A DNA stretch of 64,000 nucleotides from assembly GCA_003209565.1 (NCBI GenBank), contig QCQK01000004.1, forward strand, positions 26,518 through 90,517, in the 5' to 3' direction. Positions 30,587 to 40,610 of this stretch are shown piece by piece. Under the pieces are notes generated by a model. It searched no databases. It was not told the origin of the DNA and was given only the letters and a program-made list of their open reading frames with translations. The first letter of the stretch is position 1; each line of letters starts with the position of its first letter. Source of the DNA: Prochlorococcus sp. AG-449-J16. GTDB lineage: Bacteria > Cyanobacteriota > Cyanobacteriia > PCC-6307 > Cyanobiaceae. Position numbers and translations under genes: made by a program.

Positions 30587-31202
30587 AGACACCTACAGCA
30601 GCGTGTAAGTCTTGTTCTGAAACACCTAAGTAAAATTCCAAAGTTCTAATGTTTGAATGACCGCTGATTTTGCAAATCACGTCTAAAGGTATGCCCTGCC
30701 TTTTCATTTCTGTTAGAACGCTTCTACGAAAAGTATGTGTTGCAATATCACCAAAAGGAGAATACTTCCGTAGTGCTTTATCGAAAGATTGACGTTTTAA
30801 ATGACTATTTGGAAATCTTCCTTTAAAAATAAATTCTTCATCACTTTCTGGTTTTGTATGTTGCTTCCATAAGTCCAATTCAAGTTTTAATTTATTGCAT
30901 ATTGGTAAAGGTCTACTTCTATCGGTTTTAGTATCAGTTTTTGGAAGCATTAAAATCCTTCCGTTGTAATTCTTCCATTTAGATTTAGCTGCTTCAGTAC
31001 ATCTTGCACCTGTAAAACGTAAAAGAGTAGCTAAAACTTTATGTGATGAATAAGGTATTGAATCTATTAGTTCATCTAGTTCATCTGGATAAAGAATCCT
31101 AGCTGAACCATATCCGTTAAGTGTCATAGCATTTGAGTTGTTAAATGTAATTAAAAGAGTGTTTAACCAGCAGCTGTAGCAGTCCAGTTGCTGATTTACC
31201 AC
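30582..31202 (-). CDS. second, catalytic-domain-only tyrosine recombinase
   Basis: RFTGARCTEAAKSKW, THTFRRSVLTEM, ISGHSNIRTLEFYLG = R...HxxR...H...Y; only about 180 aa from likely start MTLNGYG. Confidence 0.85.
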   Translation of the reverse strand: MVNQQLDCYSCWLNTLLITFNNSNAMTLNGYGSARILYPDELDELIDSIPYSSHKVLATLLRFTGARCTEAAKSKWKNYNGRILMLPKTDTKTDRSRPLPICNKLKLELDLWKQHTKPESDEEFIFKGRFPNSHLKRQSFDKALRKYSPFGDIATHTFRRSVLTEMKRQGIPLDVICKISGHSNIRTLEFYLGVSEQDLHAAVGVL

Positions 31203-31542
31203 AATTTAGCAACTCGTTTTAGTTATTTACAGGAATACTAAGTAATAAATAGTTCACTATTTTTTATAAATAGTAGTGTTACAAATAACGAATAAAAATA
31301 TTATTATTTTCTACTAAATAGCATATTACAGATAACAAATAATTATTTGACTTTTGAGTTATAGAGGGGGGAGTGTTGCAGTTTTTTGACTTCCAGATGC
31401 CCCTACGGGGGACTTACTTAATAATACTAATTTATCATTTTATTTAACATTTAGCAACTATAAATATCAATTAGTTTATAACAACAATGTATGACAGATG
31501 TTAATACTTAAATAATTAATATTATTATAATCTTAAGTCTAT

Positions 31543-31776
31543 TTGTATATGGATTATTGGTCACCACAGGCTCAAGCAATGAACAGGGCAGTTACTAAAG
31601 CTTCTGGTAAGTTGTTTCCTTACTTTGTATCTGCAAAGTACAAGAGACATTGGGAAGAACAAGTAATGCAAAGATGGTTAGATGATCCATCTGAAACACC
31701 TGATCGCATAGCTTCAAGAAGGTCACCAAATTACAAAGAAACTTACGCAAAGAATCCACCAAAAGAAGGGTACTAA
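31543..31776 (+). CDS. hypothetical element protein
   Basis: ORF, first of a tightly spaced train of small genes. Confidence 0.55.
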   Translation: MYMDYWSPQAQAMNRAVTKASGKLFPYFVSAKYKRHWEEQVMQRWLDDPSETPDRIASRRSPNYKETYAKNPPKEGY

Positions 31777-31777
31777 A

Positions 31778-32233
31778 ATGGACATTCCAATGATTGATGA
31801 CACAGAAAATTTTGTAAGTTTTTGCCAGAAAGCAAATTTACCAATTACAGAATTACCTACAAAAGATAAGCCAATGGAAATGACTTATGAATTGGCAATG
31901 AAGAATATAGATCCATATTTATATGAAAGATTAACTACACAAAAACCTTTGCGTGCTGATGTTGCGGTAAGACACAAAACTGGTGCTTACTGGATTGAAG
32001 ATATTGATGAACTTGAATCAAAAGGTTATACGGGTGTAGCTCAGAATTTAAGAAAACAAGTTGAAGAAGGTCAAAGACAAATACAAGAACGCAAGTTAAA
32101 AGAAATGGCTGAAAGAAATGCAGCAGTTGCAAAACATCATGCAAATAAACCAAAAGGTATGCAATACATGCCCCCACTATCTCCAACTGCGATAGCTAAG
32201 GCTAGGGAACAATGGGGAATAACAGGTGAGTAA
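31778..32233 (+). CDS. hypothetical element protein
   Basis: ORF 151 aa. Confidence 0.55.
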   Translation: MDIPMIDDTENFVSFCQKANLPITELPTKDKPMEMTYELAMKNIDPYLYERLTTQKPLRADVAVRHKTGAYWIEDIDELESKGYTGVAQNLRKQVEEGQRQIQERKLKEMAERNAAVAKHHANKPKGMQYMPPLSPTAIAKAREQWGITGE

Positions 32234-32372
32234 GAAACTAAAGAAAGAACTACAAGATCAATTAGAAGTTTGTGAATACAAACTAAGGTGTGAACTGGAA
32301 TATTTTAGGAAAGAAGTACAACCACTAAAAGAAGAACAAAGACAGTTACTAGATAGATTATCTGAACTATGA
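32226..32372 (+). CDS. small predicted coiled-coil protein (48 aa)
   Basis: Manually read GTG ORF VSKKLKKELQDQLEVCEYKLRCELEYFRKEVQPLKEEQRQLLDRLSEL; overlaps stop of 31778-32233 and ATGA-overlaps next gene. Confidence 0.6.
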   Translation: MSKKLKKELQDQLEVCEYKLRCELEYFRKEVQPLKEEQRQLLDRLSEL

Positions 32373-32803
32373 CTATTACAGCTGGTAGACCAACAAGAAA
32401 TGAAAGTTTAGTACCACCAAAGGTATTTACTGCACTTGCATTGGTTGCTACTGGTACAAGTTTTGAAAAGGCAGCTGAAACTGTATCAATGACTGGTAAA
32501 GCATTGCGAAAGTGGAGAAGCCACAAAGATGTAAAAGATTATCTAGAAGAAATACCAAGAGAGAATATTGATATTGGTACAAATCTTTTAGCAAGTAGAA
32601 ATCATTTATATATGAAAAAATTAGATGAAATAATAATGAATCCAAATACATCTGACTACAACAGAATTGATGCAATAAAAGCAGCCCACATGATCCAGAA
32701 AGAAAATGTATTAGACCGACAGCAAAATAGAAAATTAAATGAAATTAGAGAAATATTGATAGCTAAAGATGCAGGTAGAACTATAGATATTACCAATAGA
32801 TAA
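32369..32803 (+). CDS. HTH protein, candidate phage terminase small-subunit-like
   Basis: GTSFEKAAETVSMTGKALRKWRSHKDVKDYL HTH plus ...YNRIDAIKAAHMIQKENVL; size and layout TerS-like. Confidence 0.45.
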   Translation: MTITAGRPTRNESLVPPKVFTALALVATGTSFEKAAETVSMTGKALRKWRSHKDVKDYLEEIPRENIDIGTNLLASRNHLYMKKLDEIIMNPNTSDYNRIDAIKAAHMIQKENVLDRQQNRKLNEIREILIAKDAGRTIDITNR

Positions 32804-32805
32804 TT

Positions 32806-33027
32806 ATGGATATTTCAAGAGAATTACTAAGTTTGCACAAACGTGCATTAGAACATTCGATACAAGAAAATAAACCAACTTTGCGTATGGTCTTTATTGA
32901 TGAATCAACAGATACTTTTGAAGTTACACCACCTTATGAAGAACCAACTACTCTTGCAGAAATAGCACATGATGAATATGCAATGAAAATATTTGTAGAG
33001 AAAAAACCAGAAGATTGGAAAGATTAG
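32806..33027 (+). CDS. hypothetical element protein
   Basis: 73-aa ORF in the same gene train. Confidence 0.5.
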   Translation: MDISRELLSLHKRALEHSIQENKPTLRMVFIDESTDTFEVTPPYEEPTTLAEIAHDEYAMKIFVEKKPEDWKD

Positions 33028-33029
33028 TA

Positions 33030-33152
33030 TTGGATCAGAAAAAAGAAAAAGAATTAGATTTTAATGAAATTGATGAAAGATTATTAGCTGGCTGGTATGT
33101 GTGTAGTGGTCAAAGAAAAAGATATTTAAAATCAATTTCTAAGAAAAAATAA
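33030..33152 (+). CDS. hypothetical small protein (40 aa)
   Basis: TTG ORF LDQKKEKELDFNEIDERLLAGWYVCSGQRKRYLKSISKKK, 2 nt after previous stop. Confidence 0.4.
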   Translation: MDQKKEKELDFNEIDERLLAGWYVCSGQRKRYLKSISKKK

Positions 33153-33289
33153 TTTTATACATATATATATAGAGTATTTAATTTTAAAAATTTACTGGTG
33201 TGTGGTGCAGGGCTGATATAAAATAGGAAGGTTATAAATCGAACTGTTAAAAGTGTGATTTATTTCACGTTTTTCAAGCGATTTGTTAT

Positions 33290-33313
33290 CTGAGTGACCA
33301 GCTGAGTGACCAA
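33290..33313 (+). repeat. right arm-type repeat CTGAGTGACCA-G-CTGAGTGACCAA
   Basis: pairs with 24957-24980. Confidence 0.9.
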
Positions 33314-33331
33314 ATTGGCGAAAAACCTCTA

Positions 33332-33405
<74 letters not shown>

Positions 33406-33564
33406 TAAAATGTGACTTATAAGTGAATAAAGATTTATAAAATCATGAAATCTATCTTGAGTTATTTAAAAAAGATATTTTTTAAATTCTTGTATTTTAA
33501 AAATAACAGCTTTTATAACTCTATTGTTTAAGTAATTTATGTTAAAAATTAAAATAAGATTTAG

Positions 33565-34860
33565 ATGAAATTTTTACAGTTAATTAAAAATTTAAAGGGA
33601 GGTAATAATGAATTTAAATACTTTAATGTGGGAATTTTCCTTCTTCCATCAGCTCCATTAATTTCATCGATAATACTTTTATTAACAGCAATATCAACAT
33701 CTTTAAAGAAAAAGAATTACTTCAGGGATATTTGGAATTTACCATTTATTTTATGCACTTTTTTAATGATCATTAGTTGTATCTCTAATTCAATTTTTAG
33801 AGAAGAAATTTATAAAAATTCCTATAGCTTGGAACTAATTTGGATAGGCCTATTTAATTGGATTCCATATTTCTGGCTTTTTTGGGTATTTCAAAATTTT
33901 TCTTTGAATCATATTCATAGACAAAAAATTTGTTTTCTTTTACTAAGTGGAAGTATTCCAGTATTAATAAGCGGAATGCTCCAATACTTTTTTAAGTTGC
34001 ATGGACCATTTGAATTTATAGGTGGTTTAGTTACCTGGTATTCCAGAAAAATTGATTTAGGAGACGGGATGACAGGCTTATTCAATAATGCGAATTATTT
34101 AGGTATGTGGCTTAACATCTTGTGGCCTTTTTCTTTAATGTTTTTCCTTGAAAATCGTAAAAATCTGAAGAAAAGTTTAGCAACAATAACTATTATGATT
34201 TTAGTACTTTGTTGCACAATTCTTACTTTTTCAAGAAATGCTTGGTTAGGTTTAATAATAGGAACAATTTTACTTTTAGGTAAAAAGAGTCTTCGATGGG
34301 TCTTGCCTTTAATACTATTAGCAAGCTTTCCTATCTTAATGGGATTGGGTTTATTCCCTAATCCAAACATAACAGAGTTAGGACAAAACATAGTTCCTAA
34401 TAGAGTTCTACATCAATTTATAGATATCAATTTCGCTAATTTATCCGCTTTACCTAGAGTACAAATATGGAATGAATCTATTAATTTAATATCGCAAAAA
34501 CCATTTTTAGGATGGGGATCAGCATCATTCCCAATATTATTTGGCATTAAGAATAATTCAACATTTTTTGGACACACCCACAACCTGCCATTAGAGATTT
34601 CTCTGAGTTTTGGGATTCCTGCTGCACTAATTTTAATAACATCAATTATTCTCATAATAAACAAGTCAAAAATAAAAATTTTCACTTCAAATAATAAAAT
34701 TAATCAAATTTCCTTTGATAAAGCATGCTTTGTATCAACCTTTTTAATATTTTTCTCTCACATGTTTGATATTCAATATTTTGACATAAGAATAGGGTTA
34801 ACTTTTTGGATTTTATTAGGGGCATTAAAAAATATTTTTAAAAACCCGCAAAACATTTAA
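33565..34860 (+). CDS. O-antigen ligase/polymerase family membrane protein
   Basis: Multi-TM; NNANYLGMWL..., PRVQIWNESINLISQKPFLGWGSASFPILFG...HTHNLPLEISLSFG Wzy_C motif. Confidence 0.85.
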   Translation: MKFLQLIKNLKGGNNEFKYFNVGIFLLPSAPLISSIILLLTAISTSLKKKNYFRDIWNLPFILCTFLMIISCISNSIFREEIYKNSYSLELIWIGLFNWIPYFWLFWVFQNFSLNHIHRQKICFLLLSGSIPVLISGMLQYFFKLHGPFEFIGGLVTWYSRKIDLGDGMTGLFNNANYLGMWLNILWPFSLMFFLENRKNLKKSLATITIMILVLCCTILTFSRNAWLGLIIGTILLLGKKSLRWVLPLILLASFPILMGLGLFPNPNITELGQNIVPNRVLHQFIDINFANLSALPRVQIWNESINLISQKPFLGWGSASFPILFGIKNNSTFFGHTHNLPLEISLSFGIPAALILITSIILIINKSKIKIFTSNNKINQISFDKACFVSTFLIFFSHMFDIQYFDIRIGLTFWILLGALKNIFKNPQNI

Positions 34861-34875
34861 AATAAAATTTCTACT

Positions 34876-36303
34876 CTATCTTCCATAATTGTCTTTAAAT
34901 CTAACAATATCATCTTCTCCTAAATAATCACCACTTTGAATTTCAATTAAAATTAGTGGTAAATTCCCATTATTAGTAAGTCTGTGTTTTGAGCCTTTTG
35001 GGATGTAAGTACTTTGATTCTCGTTTAAAGAAAATTTTCTTTCATTAATTTCTACAAGAGCGCTTCCTTTAACCACTACCCAATGTTCAGATCTTTGTTT
35101 ATGTAATTGGAGTGATAAAGAGGCACCTACTTCCACCACTATTTTTTTTACTTTCCAATTATCCTCTTCTGCAAGATTTAGATAATTACCCCATGGTCTA
35201 AATCCTTTTTTATGTTCACTTCCTTCAACATAATTATATTTATTTAATTTTCTAGTAATCTTTTTTACCTCTTGATCTGATTGTTTATTCGATATCAATA
35301 TTGCATCATTAGTTTCTATAATCGTAAGATTATCAATTCCCAAGCCTACCACTAATCTTTCATTACTTCTTATATAAGAATCTTTTACATCACAAATCAT
35401 TACCCTACCTTGAGAAACATTATTATTTTCATCTTTTTCTTCAAGATCCCATAATGCTCTCCAACTTCCAATGTCACTCCAACCGATATCACATGGAATT
35501 ACCACAGAAGATTCTGTCTTTTCCATCACTGCTATGTCTATAGAAATATTTTGGCATTTGCTGAATTCTTCTTTATCCAACCTTGTAAAAGATAAGTCTC
35601 TCTTACTTTTATTTAATGCTTCTGAACAATATTTAATAAGTTCAGGGTTAAATTTCTCTATTTCATTGATTATTGCTTTTGTTTTAAACATAAACATTCC
35701 ACTATTCCAAAGATAGTTACCATTAGAAACAAATTCTTCAGCTTTTTTCTTATCTGGCTTTTCTAAAAAACTTCTAATTGAGTATCCTTTTCTTGAATTA
35801 ATATTGAATTCTTCAGCAACCTCAATGTAGCCAAAACCAGTTTCAGGTTTAGTTGGAACAATTCCAAAAGTTACTAAAAAGCCTCTATCCGAATAATTAT
35901 GAGCATTTCTTAAACAATCGAAAAATTTAGCCTCATCTTTTATGTCATGGTCTGCTGCTAAGATCAATAAATTTTTTTCAGGATGAGTAATTTCAATATT
36001 TAAAGCCGCAATTGCAATTGCTGGAGCTGTATTCTTTCCACATGGTTCTAAAATTATTGAATCAGGTTCTACATCTATCTCTTTTAATTGATTGAGCACA
36101 ATAAAGCGATGTTCCTCGTTGCAAATTAAAATGGGTTTTTCAATATTCTCAAATTTCGTTATTCGCTTAATTGTGTTTTGCAGTAGGGAAGTCTTTGTAC
36201 CTTTTTTTACTGCTAGAAATTGTTTTGGGAAACTTTCTCTAGACATAGGCCACAGCCTTGAGCCAGTACCCCCACACATAATTACAGGAACAATATTACC
36301 CAT
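34876..36303 (-). CDS. manC: Mannose-1-phosphate guanylyltransferase / mannose-6-phosphate isomerase
   Basis: VIMCGGTGSRLWPMSRESFPKQF; C-terminal cupin WGNYLNLAEEDNWKVKKIVVEVGASLSLQLHKQRSEHW. Confidence 0.93.
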   Translation of the reverse strand: MGNIVPVIMCGGTGSRLWPMSRESFPKQFLAVKKGTKTSLLQNTIKRITKFENIEKPILICNEEHRFIVLNQLKEIDVEPDSIILEPCGKNTAPAIAIAALNIEITHPEKNLLILAADHDIKDEAKFFDCLRNAHNYSDRGFLVTFGIVPTKPETGFGYIEVAEEFNINSRKGYSIRSFLEKPDKKKAEEFVSNGNYLWNSGMFMFKTKAIINEIEKFNPELIKYCSEALNKSKRDLSFTRLDKEEFSKCQNISIDIAVMEKTESSVVIPCDIGWSDIGSWRALWDLEEKDENNNVSQGRVMICDVKDSYIRSNERLVVGLGIDNLTIIETNDAILISNKQSDQEVKKITRKLNKYNYVEGSEHKKGFRPWGNYLNLAEEDNWKVKKIVVEVGASLSLQLHKQRSEHWVVVKGSALVEINERKFSLNENQSTYIPKGSKHRLTNNGNLPLILIEIQSGDYLGEDDIVRFKDNYGR

Positions 36304-37342
36304 TCTTACTTTTATTAATTACCCTATACCAATTATAAGCTGATTCAATAATTGTCTTCAAGCCTGAATACTTTGGGACCCAACTTAATTCATTAAAAGC
36401 TTTTTCAGCTGAAGCAAATAGGACAGGCTGATCACCCTCTCTTCTGCCACAAATTTTAATTTGAATTTTACCCTTAGCTATTTCTTCTACTTCACTAATA
36501 ATTTGATTTACAGAATAACCTTTACCAGTTCCTAAATTATATATGAAATGACCTGTATTTTTCAGAACTTTTTCTAGACCTTTGACATGTGCTTCAGCAA
36601 GATCAACAACATGTACATAATCCCTAATACAAGTCCCATCTATTGTTGGATAATCATCACCAAACAAATTCAATAATTTATTTTTGTTTAGTGCGGCCTC
36701 GATGGCCAAAGGTATCAAGTGTGTTTCCGGATCATGTTGTTCTCCCATTCTCTGAGATAAATCTGCTCCTGCGGCATTGAAATATCGAAATATTACACTA
36801 GGAAGTTGATTGGCCAGCCATAAATCTTTAAGCATTTCTTCTATTATCAATTTCGTTTTACCATATGGATGAATTGGCTTTTGGAGATGATCCTCATTAA
36901 TAGGCAAGTTTTCAGGAATTCCATAAGTTGCACATGAACTTGAGAAGATAATTGGAATTCTAATTTCTTTTTCTGAACTTCTTCTTTCCTGTTCTCTTAT
37001 TAAACATTTCAAGAGATTGAATGATTCAATAACGTTATTTTGATAATACTTTATAGGATCTTTTACACTCTCACCAACATATGTATATGCGGCAAAATGC
37101 ATTACAGCCTCAACTTCTTCTCCTTTACACAAAGGATGAGTTCCCTTGAGAATATTATCTAAAAGTTCTTTGTCCCCAACACTTCCAACAATAAGTGGTA
37201 CTTTCAGAATATTCTCTACAATTTCACGATGTCCAAAAACCAAGTTATCTAAAACTATCACATCATGGCCATGCTTATTTAAAGAAGCTACAGCATGCGA
37301 TCCTATGTACCCAGCACCCCCAGTAACAAGAACTTTAACCAT
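36296..37342 (-). CDS. galE: UDP-glucose 4-epimerase
   Basis: VLVTGGAGYIGSHAVASLNKHGHDVIVLDNLVFGH; HPYGKTK; RYFNAAGAD. Confidence 0.93.
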   Translation of the reverse strand: MVKVLVTGGAGYIGSHAVASLNKHGHDVIVLDNLVFGHREIVENILKVPLIVGSVGDKELLDNILKGTHPLCKGEEVEAVMHFAAYTYVGESVKDPIKYYQNNVIESFNLLKCLIREQERRSSEKEIRIPIIFSSSCATYGIPENLPINEDHLQKPIHPYGKTKLIIEEMLKDLWLANQLPSVIFRYFNAAGADLSQRMGEQHDPETHLIPLAIEAALNKNKLLNLFGDDYPTIDGTCIRDYVHVVDLAEAHVKGLEKVLKNTGHFIYNLGTGKGYSVNQIISEVEEIAKGKIQIKICGRREGDQPVLFASAEKAFNELSWVPKYSGLKTIIESAYNWYRVINKSKNG

Positions 37343-37366
37343 AAATTTTATTTTAAAAGGATCATT

Positions 37367-38398
37367 TTAAAGAGATTCAGAATAATATTGTATGTACCAA
37401 TCTGTAAATCTTTTTATTCCTTGCTCTATTTTTGTTTTTGGATAATATTTTATCCATTTAGACAACGTATCTATCTCAGCATAAGTAGAGTTTAAATCTC
37501 CAGGTTGAGAAGACATTAAATTCTTTATAGCTTTTTTCTGAAGATTCTTTTCTAAAAGTTCAATAAAATAATTTAGTGAAATTGGTTTATTATTTCCAAT
37601 ATTAAAAATTCTGTACGGTGCAGAAGAAGAGATCTGAGAGCCATTAATCTGTTCATCACGAGTAGGTATTTTCTGACAACATCTTGAAATCGCTTCAATA
37701 ACATCGTCAATAAACGTAAAGTCTCTACTCATTTCGCCATAATTAAAAACATTTATTGGCTTTTTATCGAGAATTGCTTTTGCAAATATCATTGGTGCCA
37801 TATCTGGCCTTCCCCAAGGACCATAAACTGTAAAAAATCTCAATCCAGTACAAGGTAAATTATATAAATGACTATAAGAATGAGCCATCAGTTCATTAGA
37901 TGTTTTTGTAGCCGCGTATAAACTTGCTGGATGACTCACATTTTGATCTTCATTAAAAGGTAAAGTTGAATTTAATCCATATACAGAACTACTAGATGCA
38001 TATATAAGATGCTTTACATTAAACTCCTTACAACACTCTAAAATATTAAAAAAACCTACAATATTGCTTTTTATATAAGAGCTTGGATTTTGAAGGGAGT
38101 ATCTTACTCCTGCTTGAGCTGCGAGGTTGATTACAATGTCAAAATTATAGTTATTAAAAATTTTCCTTAAAGTTTCATTATCTTCTAATGAAACTTTATA
38201 AAAACGAAAAGTTTCTGATTTTTTTTTCTCTACTTCTATAAATTTCAAACGATCCTTCTTTAAAGAGACACTGTAGTAATCATTAATATTATCTAGACCT
38301 ACAACAATGTTTTCTTCAGAAATTAATTTTTTTGCTAAGTGACAACCAATAAAACCTGCTACACCAGTTATTAAAATTCTGTATTTGTATTTTTTCAT
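37367..38398 (-). CDS. UDP-glucuronate 4-epimerase-like NAD-dependent epimerase
   Basis: ITGVAGFIGCHLAKKL...GLDNINDYYSVSLKKDRL; FFTVYGPWGRPDMAPMIF. Confidence 0.85.
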   Translation of the reverse strand: MKKYKYRILITGVAGFIGCHLAKKLISEENIVVGLDNINDYYSVSLKKDRLKFIEVEKKKSETFRFYKVSLEDNETLRKIFNNYNFDIVINLAAQAGVRYSLQNPSSYIKSNIVGFFNILECCKEFNVKHLIYASSSSVYGLNSTLPFNEDQNVSHPASLYAATKTSNELMAHSYSHLYNLPCTGLRFFTVYGPWGRPDMAPMIFAKAILDKKPINVFNYGEMSRDFTFIDDVIEAISRCCQKIPTRDEQINGSQISSSAPYRIFNIGNNKPISLNYFIELLEKNLQKKAIKNLMSSQPGDLNSTYAEIDTLSKWIKYYPKTKIEQGIKRFTDWYIQYYSESL

Positions 38399-38407
38399 TG
38401 TTAAAGA

Positions 38408-39466
38408 TTATCTCTGTAAATTGTTTTGATAATATTCAAATGATTTTTTCTGACCCTTTTCACTAAGATTATTAATCTTCCTGTATTCTTTTATAACCAT
38501 CTCAATACCTGTTCTCAATTTTATTTTATTTTGCCAGCCTAACTTATTAATTCTATTTACATCCAATAGTTTTTTAGGTGTTCCATTTGGTTTAGTTTTA
38601 TCCCATATTATCTTGCCATCAAATCCAGTTAATTCAGCAATCAATTTTGCTAAATCTTTAATGGCTATATCTTTACCTGTTCCAACATTTAAATGATAAA
38701 GAATTTTTCCATTATTATCTTTTGGCGAATTTTCAGATTTTGGATGCCAATTTTGCAAAAGAAAAACCACTGCAGAAGCTAGGTCATCGACATGCATAAA
38801 TTCTCTAAGTGGCTCACCATCCCCCCAACAACTAACAGTCTTGTCGTTTCTATCAACAGCTTCGCAGAATTTCTTTATTAATGATGCCATTACATGACTA
38901 TTTTTTGGATCGTAATTATCATTTGGACCGAATAAGTTTGTAGGCATTAAACAAATAGCATCAAAACTATATTGGATATTTAAAGCTTGGCAAAGTTTTA
39001 TCCCTGCAATTTTTGCAATAGCATAGCAATCATTTGTAATTTCTAGTTGGCCATCTAACAAATACTCTTCTTTAATAGGTTGTTTTGCAAATTTGGGATA
39101 AATACAACTACTTCCGAGGAAGACTAATCTTTTTACATTATTGTGCCATGATGCCTCAATAATATTATTTTGAATTTTTAAGTTCTCTAAAATAAAATCT
39201 GCAGGCTGACTCGAATTAGCAAATATTCCTCCAACTTTAGCAGCAGCAATTATTACTACAGTTGGCTTATTTTTAATAAACCAATTGTTCACCTCTAGAG
39301 GATTTAGAAGGTCCAATTCTTTCCTTCCAGGAGTTAGTATACATCCATTATTTTTTACTAACCCATATCCTTCTCTAATCAATTTTTTATGAATAGAATT
39401 ACCTGCCATTCCAGAAGCACCAGCAAGAAAAATTCTTTCGCTTAAAGTAATTTTATTTAGTTTCAT
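38408..39466 (-). CDS. fcl: GDP-L-fucose synthase
   Basis: IFLAGASGMAGNSIHKKL; FLGSSCIYPKFAKQPIKEEYLL; PTNLFGPNDNYDP; start placed at MKLNKITL since the upstream ORF extension overlaps gmd. Confidence 0.92.
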   Translation of the reverse strand: MKLNKITLSERIFLAGASGMAGNSIHKKLIREGYGLVKNNGCILTPGRKELDLLNPLEVNNWFIKNKPTVVIIAAAKVGGIFANSSQPADFILENLKIQNNIIEASWHNNVKRLVFLGSSCIYPKFAKQPIKEEYLLDGQLEITNDCYAIAKIAGIKLCQALNIQYSFDAICLMPTNLFGPNDNYDPKNSHVMASLIKKFCEAVDRNDKTVSCWGDGEPLREFMHVDDLASAVVFLLQNWHPKSENSPKDNNGKILYHLNVGTGKDIAIKDLAKLIAELTGFDGKIIWDKTKPNGTPKKLLDVNRINKLGWQNKIKLRTGIEMVIKEYRKINNLSEKGQKKSFEYYQNNLQR

Positions 39467-39476
39467 TTTCACTAAA

Positions 39477-40610
39477 TTATTTAATATTTGGTGGCGATTC
39501 CTTTGAACCGTATACATTAAAACCCTTTCTCTTTAGTAGAGAATCCCTCTCTGCCTCTTTTAAATCATGATCGATCATTTCAAATATTAATTCTTCTAAA
39601 GAGGTTGTTGGCGCCCAATTTAGCTTCGAAAGAGCTTTTTTAGAATCACCTAAAAGAATTTCTACCTCTGCGGGTCTAAAATATCTTGGATCAATTCTTA
39701 TAACAATTTCACCTGTATCCATTCTCTTCCCAACTTCACTAACTCCTTCCCCTTCCCATTTAATACCATCCCCTCCATTTTCTTTGGCCCAACCTAATTT
39801 TTTTGCACATATCTCAATAAATTTTCGAACTGTTTCTGTCCGTCCTGTTGCTATTACAAAATCCTCTGGTTTATCTTGTTGAAGCATTAGCCACTGCATG
39901 ATTACATAATCTTTAGCATGTCCCCAATCCCTCTTAGCGTCCAGATTACCTAAATATATACAAGATTCGAGCCCATGTTCGATTCTCGCAAGACCTCTTG
40001 TGATTTTTCTCGTAACAAATGTTTCGCCTCTCCTAGGGCTTTCATGATTGAATAAGATTCCATTACATGCAAACATTCCATAGGACTCTCTATAATTCAC
40101 TGTTATCCAAAATGCATATAATTTTGCCACTCCATAAGGACTTCTTGGATAAAAAGGAGTCAACTCACTTTGAGGAGTTTCAAGGACTTTACCATATAAT
40201 TCACTAGTACTTGCCTGGTATATCTTAGTTTTTTTAGTCATGCCAAGAATTCTTACAGCCTCCAGGATTCTTAAAGTGCCTAAAGCATCACTATTAGCTG
40301 TATATTCTGGGCTTTCAAAGCTTACAGCAACATGACTTTGAGCTCCAAGATTATAAATCTCATCAGGTTTTATTTTTTGAATAATATTTATGAGATTTGT
40401 ACTGTCGGTAAGATCACCATAATGCAGAATAAATTTTGGATCTAATTCATGAGGATCTTGATACAAGTGATCAATTCTAGAAGTATTAAAACTACTTGAT
40501 CTTCTTTTTAATCCATGTACTTCATATCCTTTTTTAAGCAGAAACTCGCTTAGGTAACTCCCGTCTTGACCGGTAACACCTGTAATTAATGCAACTTTTA
40601 CTTTCGTCAT
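39477..40610 (-). CDS. gmd: GDP-mannose 4,6-dehydratase
   Basis: [44 protein letters not shown]. Confidence 0.95.
   Translation of the reverse strand: MTKVKVALITGVTGQDGSYLSEFLLKKGYEVHGLKRRSSSFNTSRIDHLYQDPHELDPKFILHYGDLTDSTNLINIIQKIKPDEIYNLGAQSHVAVSFESPEYTANSDALGTLRILEAVRILGMTKKTKIYQASTSELYGKVLETPQSELTPFYPRSPYGVAKLYAFWITVNYRESYGMFACNGILFNHESPRRGETFVTRKITRGLARIEHGLESCIYLGNLDAKRDWGHAKDYVIMQWLMLQQDKPEDFVIATGRTETVRKFIEICAKKLGWAKENGGDGIKWEGEGVSEVGKRMDTGEIVIRIDPRYFRPAEVEILLGDSKKALSKLNWAPTTSLEELIFEMIDHDLKEAERDSLLKRKGFNVYGSKESPPNIK

Noticed and set aside
31380-31420. Small GC-rich hairpin GCCCCTACGGGGG as a possible structured RNA
   Set aside because: Very short stem, no recognised RNA family and no further support.
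31935-32186. Minus-strand hydrophobic ORFs in the mobile element (31935-32186, 32305-32526, 32448-32675)
   Set aside because: Antisense to the coherent plus-strand gene train; hydrophobicity reflects reverse complement of A-rich, charged coding sequence.
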